Shown here in pieces: positions 6,064 through 12,162 of a stretch of DNA of 12,162 nucleotides; the first letter of the stretch is position 1, and the number at the start of each line of letters is the position of its first letter. Where the stretch lies: assembly GCA_015489285.1 (NCBI GenBank), contig WGAA01000073.1:1-12162 (forward strand), in the 5' to 3' direction. The notes under the pieces were generated by a model. It had not been told where the DNA came from and searched no databases. It saw only the letters and a list, made by a program, of their open reading frames with translations. The position numbers and the translations under genes were made by a program. The DNA is from Anaerolineae bacterium (GTDB taxonomy: Bacteria > Chloroflexota > Anaerolineae > JAADDB01).

Positions 6064-6906
6064 ATGACACCGTCGTCGGGGAAGAAGCAAAGGAAAAAGG
6101 AACGGTTGGACAAAATCCTGGTCCAGCGAGGCCTGGCGGCCAGTCGCGAGCGGGCTCAGGCGTTGATCCTAGCGGGCCACGTTCTCGTGGAAGGACAACG
6201 GGTGGACAAGGTGGGAAAGCGGGTTCCCGTGGATGCAACCATCCAGGTAAAGGAACAGCTTCCCTACGTAAGCCGCGGGGGCTACAAACTGGCCGCCATG
6301 CTGGACCACTTACAACTGGACGTCCACGGATTCGTCTGCGCGGACGTGGGCGCGTCCACCGGAGGGTTCACCGACGTTCTTTTGCAACGAGGGGCCCGTC
6401 GGGTTTACGCCATCGATGTGGGGTACGGCCAATTGGCGTGGAAACTGCGTCAGGACCCCCGGGTCGTCGTCATGGAACGCACGAACATCCGCCACGTGAA
6501 AGCCCTCCCGGAACCCGTCGACCTGGCCACGGTGGATGTCTCTTTCATCGGGCTTCACCTGGTTCTCCCCGTTGTCGTGAAGCTCGTGCGCGAGGGGGGA
6601 TGGATCATCGCGCTCATCAAACCCCAATTCGAGGCGGGGCGGGAATTCGTGGGCAAAGGGGGGATCGTCAGGGATCCCCAGGTCCACAGCGCGGTCCTCC
6701 ACCGCGTGCTGAAAGACGCAGAAGCGTTGGGGTTGGCCTTGAAAGCCCTTCTGCCCTCCCCCATCAAGGGGAGCGAGGGCAACGTGGAATTCCTGGCCGC
6801 CTGGGTGTCGGGTGGCGAGAAGAGCTTGCCCCAAGAAGAGGCCATAAAAAACGCCCTCGCCGCTGTACACGGCGAGGGCGAGGCAACGCGGGACGGTAAC
6901 GAATGA
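6064..6906 (+). CDS. tlyA: TlyA-type rRNA (cytidine-2'-O)-methyltransferase
   Basis: This is a 280-residue protein of usual family length. Residues about 13-65 form an S4 RNA-binding domain (RLDKILVQRGLAASRERAQALILAGHVLV gives the pattern in pieces). A Rossmann-like FtsJ methyltransferase domain follows, with the SAM-binding loop DVGASTGGFTD at 94-104. A K-D-K-E catalytic tetrad can be assigned as K75 (SRGGYKL), D158 (TVDVSFIGL), K186 (LIKPQFE) and E242 (GNVEF), with spacing close to mycobacterial TlyA. Members methylate 2'-OH of cytidines in 16S and/or 23S rRNA, which affects capreomycin sensitivity in mycobacteria; some homologues are annotated as hemolysins. The short AGAAGAGG upstream serves as ribosome site. 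The last 18 residues look dispensable and are encoded by a hairpin that acts as a terminator for the opposite strand. It converges with the next gene, leaving only four bases between stops. Confidence 0.92.
   Translation: MTPSSGKKQRKKERLDKILVQRGLAASRERAQALILAGHVLVEGQRVDKVGKRVPVDATIQVKEQLPYVSRGGYKLAAMLDHLQLDVHGFVCADVGASTGGFTDVLLQRGARRVYAIDVGYGQLAWKLRQDPRVVVMERTNIRHVKALPEPVDLATVDVSFIGLHLVLPVVVKLVREGGWIIALIKPQFEAGREFVGKGGIVRDPQVHSAVLHRVLKDAEALGLALKALLPSPIKGSEGNVEFLAAWVSGGEKSLPQEEAIKNALAAVHGEGEATRDGNE
6846..6880 (-). terminator. Intrinsic terminator of the 6911-8974 unit, embedded in the tlyA coding end
   Basis: CGCCCTCGCCG (6852-6862) and CGGCGAGGGCG (6870-6880) form a perfect 11-bp stem with a 7-base loop. 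On the minus strand the stem is followed directly by six U (6851-6846), a textbook intrinsic terminator about 30 bases past the stop of the minus-strand gene. On the plus strand there is no T run, so it works for the minus strand only, while coding for residues 263-273 of TlyA. Confidence 0.85.
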
Positions 6907-6910
6907 CCCC

Positions 6911-7369
6911 CTAGGCCGCCTTGGGCCACGCGGCCTCCTGGACGGCCCATTCGGGGAAGATGCCCAAGTGATATTGGGCGGCCCTCAGCGCGGCCAGAAT
7001 GTGTTCCACGCTGCGCCAGGGCACGTACTCCTGAATCTCACGAGCACTCATGGGGCGGTTCTGGTTCAACACCAACACACGGAAAATGGCCGTCGCCAAC
7101 GGCAGGGCAGCGTGGAGGTAATCCGGCTTCTGAACGCAAATGCTCTCCAGGCACTGGATGATCGCGTCCGTCTTCTTCACCTCCGCGGTCAGGGGATCGA
7201 TCCAATCCACCTCCTGCGTGCCCACATGGGTGGGAATCTGCTCCTTACACTCCGGGCACAACTGCTCCCAGAGGAATAGGCGATAATTCAACCCCTGCCG
7301 CTGCCACCATCCCATATCGATGCGGAACTTCGTATCCTCGGTAATCTGTCGCAACTCCATGGCTACCAT
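6911..7369 (-). CDS. Hypothetical protein with paired cysteines and a possible winged-helix C-terminus
   Basis: The product has 152 residues; the ATG at 7369 is preceded by GGAGAAGG at a good distance, which favours it over an internal ATG three codons later. I do not recognise the family. Residues 38-41 are CPEC, and a second pair, C73 and C78, could complete a zinc site, though the spacing is not a standard finger. Residues about 92-135 (TAIFRVLVLNQNRPMSAREIQEYV, then RSVEHILAALRAAQ) have the pattern of a winged helix-turn-helix of the type that reads one promoter-like DNA element or mediates protein contacts. There is no signal peptide or membrane helix, so it is probably cytoplasmic. It follows the 526-residue gene by 24 bases and shares its promoter (9032-9060) and terminator (6846-6880), so the two likely work together. 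Function unknown. Confidence 0.75.
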   Translation of the reverse strand: MVAMELRQITEDTKFRIDMGWWQRQGLNYRLFLWEQLCPECKEQIPTHVGTQEVDWIDPLTAEVKKTDAIIQCLESICVQKPDYLHAALPLATAIFRVLVLNQNRPMSAREIQEYVPWRSVEHILAALRAAQYHLGIFPEWAVQEAAWPKAA

Positions 7370-7393
7370 TCCTTCTCCGTCACGAAATGCCGA

Positions 7394-8974
7394 CTAATGT
7401 CGCTCGACCCACTGGCCGTCCCCTAAATCCTCGTACTTCTCACTTTCGGCCAGGACGGCAAACACGGGACCGGGCGGACAACGGCGGACGAGGTTCACCG
7501 CGCTGTACAGGGTCTTCGCGTGCACCACCTTCTGCGGGTTCAGTTCGGCCAATTCGGGGAATAAGGCGTCCACCGTCTCCTGCAGGGGGGGCAGGGGATC
7601 GGGGAGGGACGCCACGTACTCGTCGAAGGCTTGCGTGTCCGCAACGGCCAGCAACACATGCTCATCCGTCTCGCAGACAACTTCCTGCTTGCTCAACTCG
7701 AACGTTACCTTGCCGTCCTTGATGCGGGCCGTGCGCACCAGCTCCCGCTTCGGCCGCCGTGGGTGGATGTCCACGATATACGTGCCCGGCTCCTCCACCT
7801 TACGCTCCACGATGATGTAGGAGCCAACGGATATTTTGTGTTTCTGGTACCAGTTGTCCAGCCCTGCGATGAGACGATGGGCCGGCGAGATCCACCCGGT
7901 AAATCGCTCCCCCCAGCGGCCGTCCACCAGTGTTATCATGGCCACGTCCGCCCGCACAGGGGGCAAGAGGTGCCGCACCCGAGAGGTCATGGGGATCGTC
8001 CCGTACCGCCAGTGGGGGTAGATGAGAACCAGCGTAGCGCTCGGCACCAAAACCGTCCCCTCGGATTCCTCCTCCTCTTCCGTGTCCGACCACTCATCGT
8101 CCAGCTCCCACTCCAGCTGCAGGAGGGAAAGGGTCAAAGAATCCCGCCGATAGGGGACGGGCTCGTAACGCAGGAGACGGGGTTCCTCGGCCAGTGCCGG
8201 GGGGAGGAAGCGGCGCAAGTACCAGCGGATTTCGCCGTTGACATCGACACTCACATAGCGCTCGTCCTGACGCAGCGCGTGGGCCAGGGACAAACGTTGG
8301 ACGTCCAGGGGGATCTCCTCCGGGAGTTCCAGCTCCTTGAGGATCTCGTCGAGCGTCACCGGTTCGCCCCGCAGGTCGATGACGGCCTCGGCGATGTTCA
8401 GGTGCCCAATGTGGATTTCGGCCAGGGAATCGCGTAAGAACCATCCCCCCTCGATGTAAACGAAGTCATCCTCGCGCTTGCGCAGGTCCTGTTCCAGTGC
8501 CTCGACAACAAAGTGCCCGTACTTGGAGAAGATATCGTCCACGGAAAGGCCCCCGGTCAACGCGCTGACATCCCCGTTATCGTTCAAGCGGTGAGGCGCG
8601 TCCAGCCCGGAAGCGAACTCCCGAGGGGTTTCCTCCCCTTCCAGTTGAACCTGGATAACCTGGAAATCGGGGTACGCGGGGTTATGACCGGCCCGCTTGC
8701 CCACAACCGTCCCAACGGCGTAATCCAATGCGGGGAACACCAGGGTATCGCCGACGTTGTACGTTTCCTTTGGGCGATATACCCGCCCTTTGGACAAGAT
8801 GTCCTGCAGGCGCCTCTCCTCATCCCGGATGCGTCCCTCCATCACCACCCGGGCCAGGCGCTCCGTTTCCACCGGTCGGGACGCTTCCATGAGCAGGTTG
8901 TAGATGCGATCGATGTCCTCTTCTGTTACTTTGAATTGCTTCCAATACGACTCCGTCTGGGTATACCGCTCCAT
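7394..8974 (-). CDS. Large hypothetical protein, probably nucleic-acid-binding, with two winged-helix-like segments
   Basis: This 526-residue protein has GGAG six bases before the ATG. I do not recognise it as a named family. Residues about 18-65 have a helix-turn-helix pattern (IDRIYNLLMEASRPVETERLA, then RRLQDILSKG). They are followed by a beta-rich segment with NVGDTLVFPALDYAVGTVVGKR (73-94), possibly a small barrel. Residues about 192-253 (AVIDLRGEPVTLDEILKELE, then LAHALRQDERYVSVD) look like a second winged helix similar to HARE-HTH domains. A very acidic stretch, DTEEEEESEG (297-306), separates it from a beta-rich region (307-405). There GTIPMTSRVRHLLPP and GLDNWYQKHKISVGSYIIV suggest a pseudobarrel DNA-binding fold, perhaps B3-like; this is inference. 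No nuclease, ATPase or polymerase motif is visible. It heads a two-gene unit with a strong own promoter, implying steady expression. Confidence 0.78.
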   Translation of the reverse strand: MERYTQTESYWKQFKVTEEDIDRIYNLLMEASRPVETERLARVVMEGRIRDEERRLQDILSKGRVYRPKETYNVGDTLVFPALDYAVGTVVGKRAGHNPAYPDFQVIQVQLEGEETPREFASGLDAPHRLNDNGDVSALTGGLSVDDIFSKYGHFVVEALEQDLRKREDDFVYIEGGWFLRDSLAEIHIGHLNIAEAVIDLRGEPVTLDEILKELELPEEIPLDVQRLSLAHALRQDERYVSVDVNGEIRWYLRRFLPPALAEEPRLLRYEPVPYRRDSLTLSLLQLEWELDDEWSDTEEEEESEGTVLVPSATLVLIYPHWRYGTIPMTSRVRHLLPPVRADVAMITLVDGRWGERFTGWISPAHRLIAGLDNWYQKHKISVGSYIIVERKVEEPGTYIVDIHPRRPKRELVRTARIKDGKVTFELSKQEVVCETDEHVLLAVADTQAFDEYVASLPDPLPPLQETVDALFPELAELNPQKVVHAKTLYSAVNLVRRCPPGPVFAVLAESEKYEDLGDGQWVERH

Positions 8975-9031
8975 TGGTCACTCCATGAATCGAATTCCAC
9001 GCGCGCGAAATGGGTACAAGCCACGCAGGCC

Positions 9032-9060
9032 ATTATATTCAGGAAAAAATTCCCTGGCAA
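9032..9060 (-). promoter_or_regulatory. Near-consensus sigma-70-type promoter of the 8974-6911 unit
   Basis: On the minus strand, TTGCCA (9060-9055, five of six matches) and a perfect TATAAT (9037-9032) are 17 bases apart. Transcription would start near 9025, giving a leader of about 50 bases before the ATG at 8974. The spacer contains GGAATTTTTTCC, arms GGAA/TTCC around an A/T tract, which could be an operator or simply a flexible spacer. It lies 24 bases after the receiver gene stop, so the unit is transcribed independently of the AOR cluster. Confidence 0.75.
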
Positions 9061-9083
9061 ACCCTTCCTCAGTCCTGGCGGAC

Positions 9084-9455
9084 TCAGTCCCCCATGACCT
9101 TGCGGACGACATCGAGAATGTGGGCGGGCTGGAAGGGCTTGGAAATGATCGCATCGATGCCCGGGGGGAGGGGACCCTGGGGGGTGGCCGTATCCAGCCC
9201 CGTGAGCAACACAACATAGGGTTTGGGGTGAATGTCCGGATCGTCCCGCACGATTCGGGCGACCTCGAAGCCGCTGATTCCGGGTAACACCGCGTCGAGG
9301 AATACCACCCCAGGGCGAAGTTCCCGGATCAAGCGCACCGCCTCTTCCCCACTGGACGCGGTGGACACATCGTACCCGGCCTTTCCCAACGTCATGCTCA
9401 ACAGGCGCAACACCAAAGCCGAATCATCTACGGCCAGAACACGTCCTCCCATCAT
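9084..9455 (-). CDS. Stand-alone CheY-like response regulator receiver
   Basis: This 123-residue protein is a single receiver domain with nothing attached. The conserved residues are all present: acidic pair D10 and D11 (VLAVDDS), phospho-acceptor D54 (VVFLDAVLPG), T85 (VVLLTG) and K106 (IISKPF). Two consecutive ATG codons open the gene; AAGGA is better spaced for the second, at 9452, so the true protein may be one residue shorter. It is 48 bases downstream of the MoaD-like gene on the same strand and is probably the last gene of the AOR cluster. It has no output domain, and no histidine kinase is nearby, so it must act by protein-protein contact after phosphorylation by a kinase encoded elsewhere. 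Family is certain, the pathway is unknown. Confidence 0.92.
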   Translation of the reverse strand: MMGGRVLAVDDSALVLRLLSMTLGKAGYDVSTASSGEEAVRLIRELRPGVVFLDAVLPGISGFEVARIVRDDPDIHPKPYVVLLTGLDTATPQGPLPPGIDAIISKPFQPAHILDVVRKVMGD

Positions 9456-9503
9456 TTCCTTTCCCGTGGGCGTATCGTGTACTCGTGCGGATGGGCAAAC
9501 ACC

Positions 9504-9830
9504 TCATATGACCAGGTTGGCCATGTCGAAGCCGAAAATGGCCACCGTATCGCCGTCCTTCAACTGAACACACAAATCCCAATTGTGACAGTCCTCACAG
9601 TACTGCTGGTACCCCAGGTGCTCGGCCATCGAATTCTTGGTCGTCAGCAGCTGGTTATTCAGGAATATAGTATACAACTCCTCCGCCCGAATGCCCAACC
9701 GGTCGAAGACGGATTCCAGGGATTCGCCCTCCTCGATGTCGACATCGATAATCCCACGCGTGCCGATCTCTCGCGTTAAGGGATATTTCTTGCGCAATTT
9801 TCCGTAAACGTTGACCTGTACTTTTCCCAT
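9504..9830 (-). CDS. Divergent MoaD/ThiS-like beta-grasp protein with CxxC cysteines and no Gly-Gly tail
   Basis: The ATG at 9830 is preferred because GAGGGG lies four bases before it; an in-frame ATG at 9854 has no ribosome site. The resulting 108 residues show a ubiquitin-like beta-grasp pattern: VQVNVYGKLRKKYP at the front, GESLESVFDRLGI, TIFLNNQLL and LKDGDTVAIFGF. Sulfur carriers of this family normally end in Gly-Gly, the point of adenylation and thiocarboxylation; here the end is FDMANLVI, so that chemistry cannot occur in the usual way. Between strands there is an insertion with three cysteines, C78, C81 and C87 (YCEDCHNWDLC), that could bind metal or carry sulfur. It follows the PsbP-like gene by 20 bases and belongs to the AOR cluster. 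It may be an accessory or structural relative rather than a sulfur donor. Confidence 0.78.
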   Translation of the reverse strand: MGKVQVNVYGKLRKKYPLTREIGTRGIIDVDIEEGESLESVFDRLGIRAEELYTIFLNNQLLTTKNSMAEHLGYQQYCEDCHNWDLCVQLKDGDTVAIFGFDMANLVI

Positions 9831-9850
9831 GATGCCCCTCGACACTAACG

Positions 9851-10642
9851 TCACTCTTCATGAACCATGAACACCACATCCCCCCTGACGGGCTTCTCCC
9901 CCCGGGGGATGAGAGCAATAACTACGGTCTGCTCCCCTTTGTGGACGACAAAACTGGCAAAACGGACGTCCGGGTTCCGGTTGGGATAGGGATAATAGGT
10001 GTCCACTTCCCAACCGTAATGGGGCAGCTCCCGCAGGTAGAAGACCTGCAACGCGGCCAACACCCCTTCTCCTCGATACGCCTCCCACGGCCGGGAGGGA
10101 TCGACATCTACCAGGATCTCTTCGGGGGAGGTGGGGACGTAGTCCGGCGGCAGGGGCAGCCCCCACGAATTCGTGCGAATCCCCTCCGTGTGTTCCACGA
10201 AGCGCAAACTTTCGACCATGCGGGAGAAAAGGGGTTGAAAGTAGGCCCTTTCATCCTTGCGATGGGTGGCCGTGAGGTGGAGAACCACGCCCCCCGCGGC
10301 CAACAGGCCAACCCACAAACGCCGATTTTGCTTGACGGGCAAAAGCAATTCTGCCTCGTACCCCTGCAGGTTCCCCACCTGGAGGGGGGATGCGCCCAAC
10401 TTCTTTGCCCCCCGCATGATCCCAATGCGGGTAATGTACTGGGTCCACAGGGGTTCTATGGGACGCAGGTAGGGGTTCAGCTCCGGCCGAACGGCCAAAT
10501 GCCCTGCCCGTTCCCCCTCGTAATCCAGGGACAGGGCCTCCCGATGGGCGGCAAAGGCCACGACCTCCCCATCCTCCTGCCACACCCATCCCTCGGGATA
10601 GTCCAGGGCGTACCCCCAGAGGGGATGAACGAAGGTCGGCAT
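9851..10642 (-). CDS. Hypothetical protein with PsbP/MOG1-like N-terminal domain
   Basis: It has 263 residues and its ATG shares one base with the stop of the MoaD gene (TAATG), so translation is coupled. Residues 1-150 have the look of a PsbP/DUF1795 (MOG1-fold) domain: GYALDYPEGWVWQEDGEVVAF at the start, and the pattern RAYFQPLFSRMVESLRFVE at the end of the domain. A proline-rich link leads to a second region (170-263) with an alpha-beta pattern, GVLAALQVFYLRELPHYGW then FVVHKGEQTVVIALIPRGE, that I do not recognise. The start has no signal peptide or lipobox, so it is probably cytoplasmic although many relatives are exported. No catalytic residues are evident. Its placement between two MoaD-like genes after an AOR suggests a role in enzyme maturation or assembly; this is inferred from context alone. 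Confidence 0.75.
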   Translation of the reverse strand: MPTFVHPLWGYALDYPEGWVWQEDGEVVAFAAHREALSLDYEGERAGHLAVRPELNPYLRPIEPLWTQYITRIGIMRGAKKLGASPLQVGNLQGYEAELLLPVKQNRRLWVGLLAAGGVVLHLTATHRKDERAYFQPLFSRMVESLRFVEHTEGIRTNSWGLPLPPDYVPTSPEEILVDVDPSRPWEAYRGEGVLAALQVFYLRELPHYGWEVDTYYPYPNRNPDVRFASFVVHKGEQTVVIALIPRGEKPVRGDVVFMVHEE

Positions 10643-10881
10643 TACCCACCCCCCACTGCAGGGATGAAAGCCAGGCGATCCCCCTCTTCCAGGCGCGTGT
10701 CCATATCAACCTGCCGGTTGTTACGCATGATGATTTTCACCTCTTCCGGGGGGACCCCCAACCTTTCCAGTACATCCCGTGCCGTCGCTCCCTCGGGAAC
10801 ATCCACGTAAAGGGGTTCTCCCACGCCCAGGTGAGGGACGTATCGTCGTAACGTTGCGAACAGACGGACTTCCACGCGCAT
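10642..10881 (-). CDS. MoaD/ThiS-family sulfur carrier protein
   Basis: The ATG at 10881 gives 79 residues; GGAGG lies 11 bases upstream. A GTG three codons earlier (10890) is only two bases from the same site, so it is less likely. The sequence is a typical MoaD-type beta-grasp protein: VEVRLFATLRRYVP, EGATARDVLERLGVP, VKIIMRNNRQV, LEEGDRLAFIPAVGGG. The C-terminal glycines are where an E1-like MoeB enzyme would adenylate and a thiocarboxylate would form, donating sulfur to the pterin dithiolene. AOR enzymes use a bis-pterin tungsten or molybdenum cofactor, and MoaD-like genes commonly lie next to them, so it is probably the dedicated sulfur donor for the adjacent AOR. It is coupled to the next gene by TAATG. 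No MoaE or MoeB is seen in the window. Confidence 0.9.
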   Translation of the reverse strand: MRVEVRLFATLRRYVPHLGVGEPLYVDVPEGATARDVLERLGVPPEEVKIIMRNNRQVDMDTRLEEGDRLAFIPAVGGG

Positions 10882-10958
10882 CGAATTCACATCCTCCCGA
10901 ACCTCTTCTGCTCCCCGTTTCCCTCACGTTCAGGAATCAAGGGGGCCAAACACAAGGG

Positions 10959-10991
10959 GGCCTTCCCCCAACCCGTGGGCGGGGGAAGGCC
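10959..10991 (-). terminator. Strong hairpin between the AOR and moaD genes (possible partial terminator)
   Basis: GGCCTTCCCCC (10959-10969) and GGGGGAAGGCC (10981-10991) form a perfect 11-bp stem with an 11-base loop, 26 bases after the AOR stop on the minus strand. The minus-strand continuation CCCTTGTGTTT has only a broken T run, so termination is likely partial. It could set a higher AOR level relative to downstream genes, or stabilise the AOR mRNA end. Confidence 0.5.
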
Positions 10992-11016
10992 TAGGGGAAA
11001 GGGTCCGCTCCCGGTG

Positions 11017-12162
11017 TTAGCCCTCGTGGACCCAGGCATACACCTTGTCCAGCTCCTCGTCGGGCACATCCCAAACCACGTTGTGAGGTGGCAAGGGCTC
11101 ATAGCGCATGAACTCGGGCATACGATCGTCCGCGTTGGTGAAGCCCGCGGCCTCGTTGAACAGGCGCTCCTTCTTCAGGATCTCCTTGCCCCATTCGACC
11201 ACGTCGTCGGCGGAGATATCCACCCCCATGACGCCGGCCACCGTCTCCACCATCCCCTCAAACCCTTCCTTGATGTCCAGGATGGGGAAGGCGATGAAGA
11301 GACAGTAGCCCGTGCTGTCGATGAACGCGGTCGTGGCCTGGAAGGCCAGGGAGAGTTCGGCTTTACCCTCGTAGGTGAAGGGGTCCACCTTCTGGCCCGT
11401 ACCCAGGATCTCGGGGGCAATGGTGTACCCCGCGGTATGGTCCGCGCCCATGGTGCTCGTGGCGTAGGTGAAGCCGATGCCTTTGATGGCGCGAGGCTCG
11501 TACGCGGGCATGGACTGTCCCTTGACGACCGGCACGCGGTGGACGCCGAAGACCCGAGCGGTCGTGGCGACACCGTTGGCGAGGACACGCCCCAGGGGCG
11601 TATCGTTGCGAATCTCGTCGAAGAGGGCCAGGGCCTTCTCCTTGTCACCGAAGTTCAGCAACCCGGCCTCCATCGCGATGGCGATGGTATTGCCCATCTC
11701 GATGGTGTCCAGTCCCAGATCGTTGCACTCTTTGGTCATCATGGCCACGAAGTCCAGGTCATCGATGCCGCAGTTCGCGCCCAAAGACCACGCCGTCTCG
11801 TATTCAACCGACGAGGCAATGATGGTGCCGTCGGGGCCGGGATAAATATTGGAGCACTGGATGATACATCCGGGATGGCACGCGTGGCCGGTCATGCCCG
11901 CCTTGCGCTTCTCCACCATTTCCGCGATCATCTCACCGGAGATCTTGGCCGCGCCCTCGAAGTAGCCACTGGAGAAGTTGCGGGTGGGCAGACCACCGGC
12001 CTCGTTGATGATGTTCATCAACACATCCGTGCCGTAAAGGTTCAAGCCACCGCCGGGCTTGGTGATGTCGTGGGCCATAATGGCCTTGGTGAGCTTGCGG
12101 CGTCCCTGGGTGAAGAGTTCCTTGTTCTTGATCTCCACGCCCGGGCCGCCCTTGTCATCGAC
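11017..12162 (-). CDS. Tungsten/molybdenum aldehyde:ferredoxin oxidoreductase family enzyme, C-terminal part (5' end outside window)
   Basis: The frame is open to the window edge, so the gene begins upstream; about 381 residues are present of a usual 600 or so. The apparent start GTG (12138) is an internal codon, since the frame continues with VDDKGGPGVEIKN. Family features include GHACHPGCIIQCSN, whose three cysteines (CxxxCxxxC) fit three [4Fe-4S] ligands near the pterin, and the later cysteine in FIDSTGYCLFIAF, matching the fourth ligand. EYETAWSLGANCGIDDLD and the LGLDTIEMGNTI pattern are typical of AOR domains 2 and 3. These enzymes oxidise aldehydes to acids with ferredoxin, or reduce acids. 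The CxxxCxxxC spacing differs from the CxxCxxxC of Pyrococcus AOR and may mark a separate subgroup. It heads the cluster with two MoaD-like genes. Substrate is unknown. Confidence 0.92.
   Translation of the reverse strand, partial: VDDKGGPGVEIKNKELFTQGRRKLTKAIMAHDITKPGGGLNLYGTDVLMNIINEAGGLPTRNFSSGYFEGAAKISGEMIAEMVEKRKAGMTGHACHPGCIIQCSNIYPGPDGTIIASSVEYETAWSLGANCGIDDLDFVAMMTKECNDLGLDTIEMGNTIAIAMEAGLLNFGDKEKALALFDEIRNDTPLGRVLANGVATTARVFGVHRVPVVKGQSMPAYEPRAIKGIGFTYATSTMGADHTAGYTIAPEILGTGQKVDPFTYEGKAELSLAFQATTAFIDSTGYCLFIAFPILDIKEGFEGMVETVAGVMGVDISADDVVEWGKEILKKERLFNEAAGFTNADDRMPEFMRYEPLPPHNVVWDVPDEELDKVYAWVHEG

Noticed and set aside
6914..6935. GGCCGC/GCGGCC hairpin as terminator for tlyA
   Set aside because: No T run follows, and it lies in coding sequence of the next gene; only six pairs with a 10-base loop.
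9456..9503. Separate promoter for the receiver gene
   Set aside because: TTGCCC is present on the minus strand but the -10 candidate matches only three of six positions.

Overview
The window looks like part of a chromosome from a GC-rich bacterium. The likeliest source is an anaerobic or thermophilic member of the Chloroflexota (Anaerolineae-like). This is inferred from gene content and style: a biotin-dependent carboxyltransferase cluster, a tungsten-type aldehyde:ferredoxin oxidoreductase (AOR), a TIGR03960/TIGR03936 radical SAM pair, a DPPR-synthase-like UbiA protein and two large proteins I do not recognise. No phage, transposon, CRISPR or rRNA sequence is visible, and no complete tRNA. 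Twelve protein genes are supported; the first and last run off the window edges.

Region 1 (1-1969, + strand) is a tight operon: the carboxyltransferase subunit of a propionyl-/methylmalonyl-CoA carboxylase or decarboxylase, an OadG-like single-span membrane protein, and a biotin carboxyl carrier protein. Together they would move CO2 between biotin and an acyl-CoA. The OadG-like protein suggests a Na+-pumping decarboxylase, but no OadB-type pump gene follows.

Region 2 (1970-2416) is a 447-bp gap rich in possible RNA structure. It holds a hairpin just after the carrier gene, a branched three-helix element ending in eight T, a possible promoter, and a hairpin shaped exactly like a tRNA T-arm shortly before the next gene.

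Region 3 (2417-5178, + strand) is a translationally coupled pair: a radical SAM enzyme with a B12-binding-like N-terminus (TIGR03960) and its partner (TIGR03936). The second gene runs 72 bp into the 3' end of a convergent UbiA-family gene.

Region 4 (5107-6906) is that UbiA/DPPR-synthase-like gene (- strand) and a divergent TlyA-type rRNA 2'-O-methyltransferase (+ strand), sharing an 81-bp start-to-start region.

Region 5 (6911-8974, - strand) is a two-gene unit of unknown function. It has its own near-consensus sigma-70-type promoter at 9032-9060 and an intrinsic terminator placed inside the 3' end of tlyA.

Region 6 (9084-12162, - strand) runs from an AOR (C-terminal about 380 residues) through a MoaD-like sulfur carrier, a PsbP/MOG1-like protein, an aberrant MoaD/ThiS-like protein with cysteines and no Gly-Gly tail, to a stand-alone CheY-like receiver. 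The likely theme is an AOR with its pterin-cofactor sulfur carrier plus accessory proteins of unknown role. This cluster and the two-gene unit of region 5 are the most promising places for undescribed biology.
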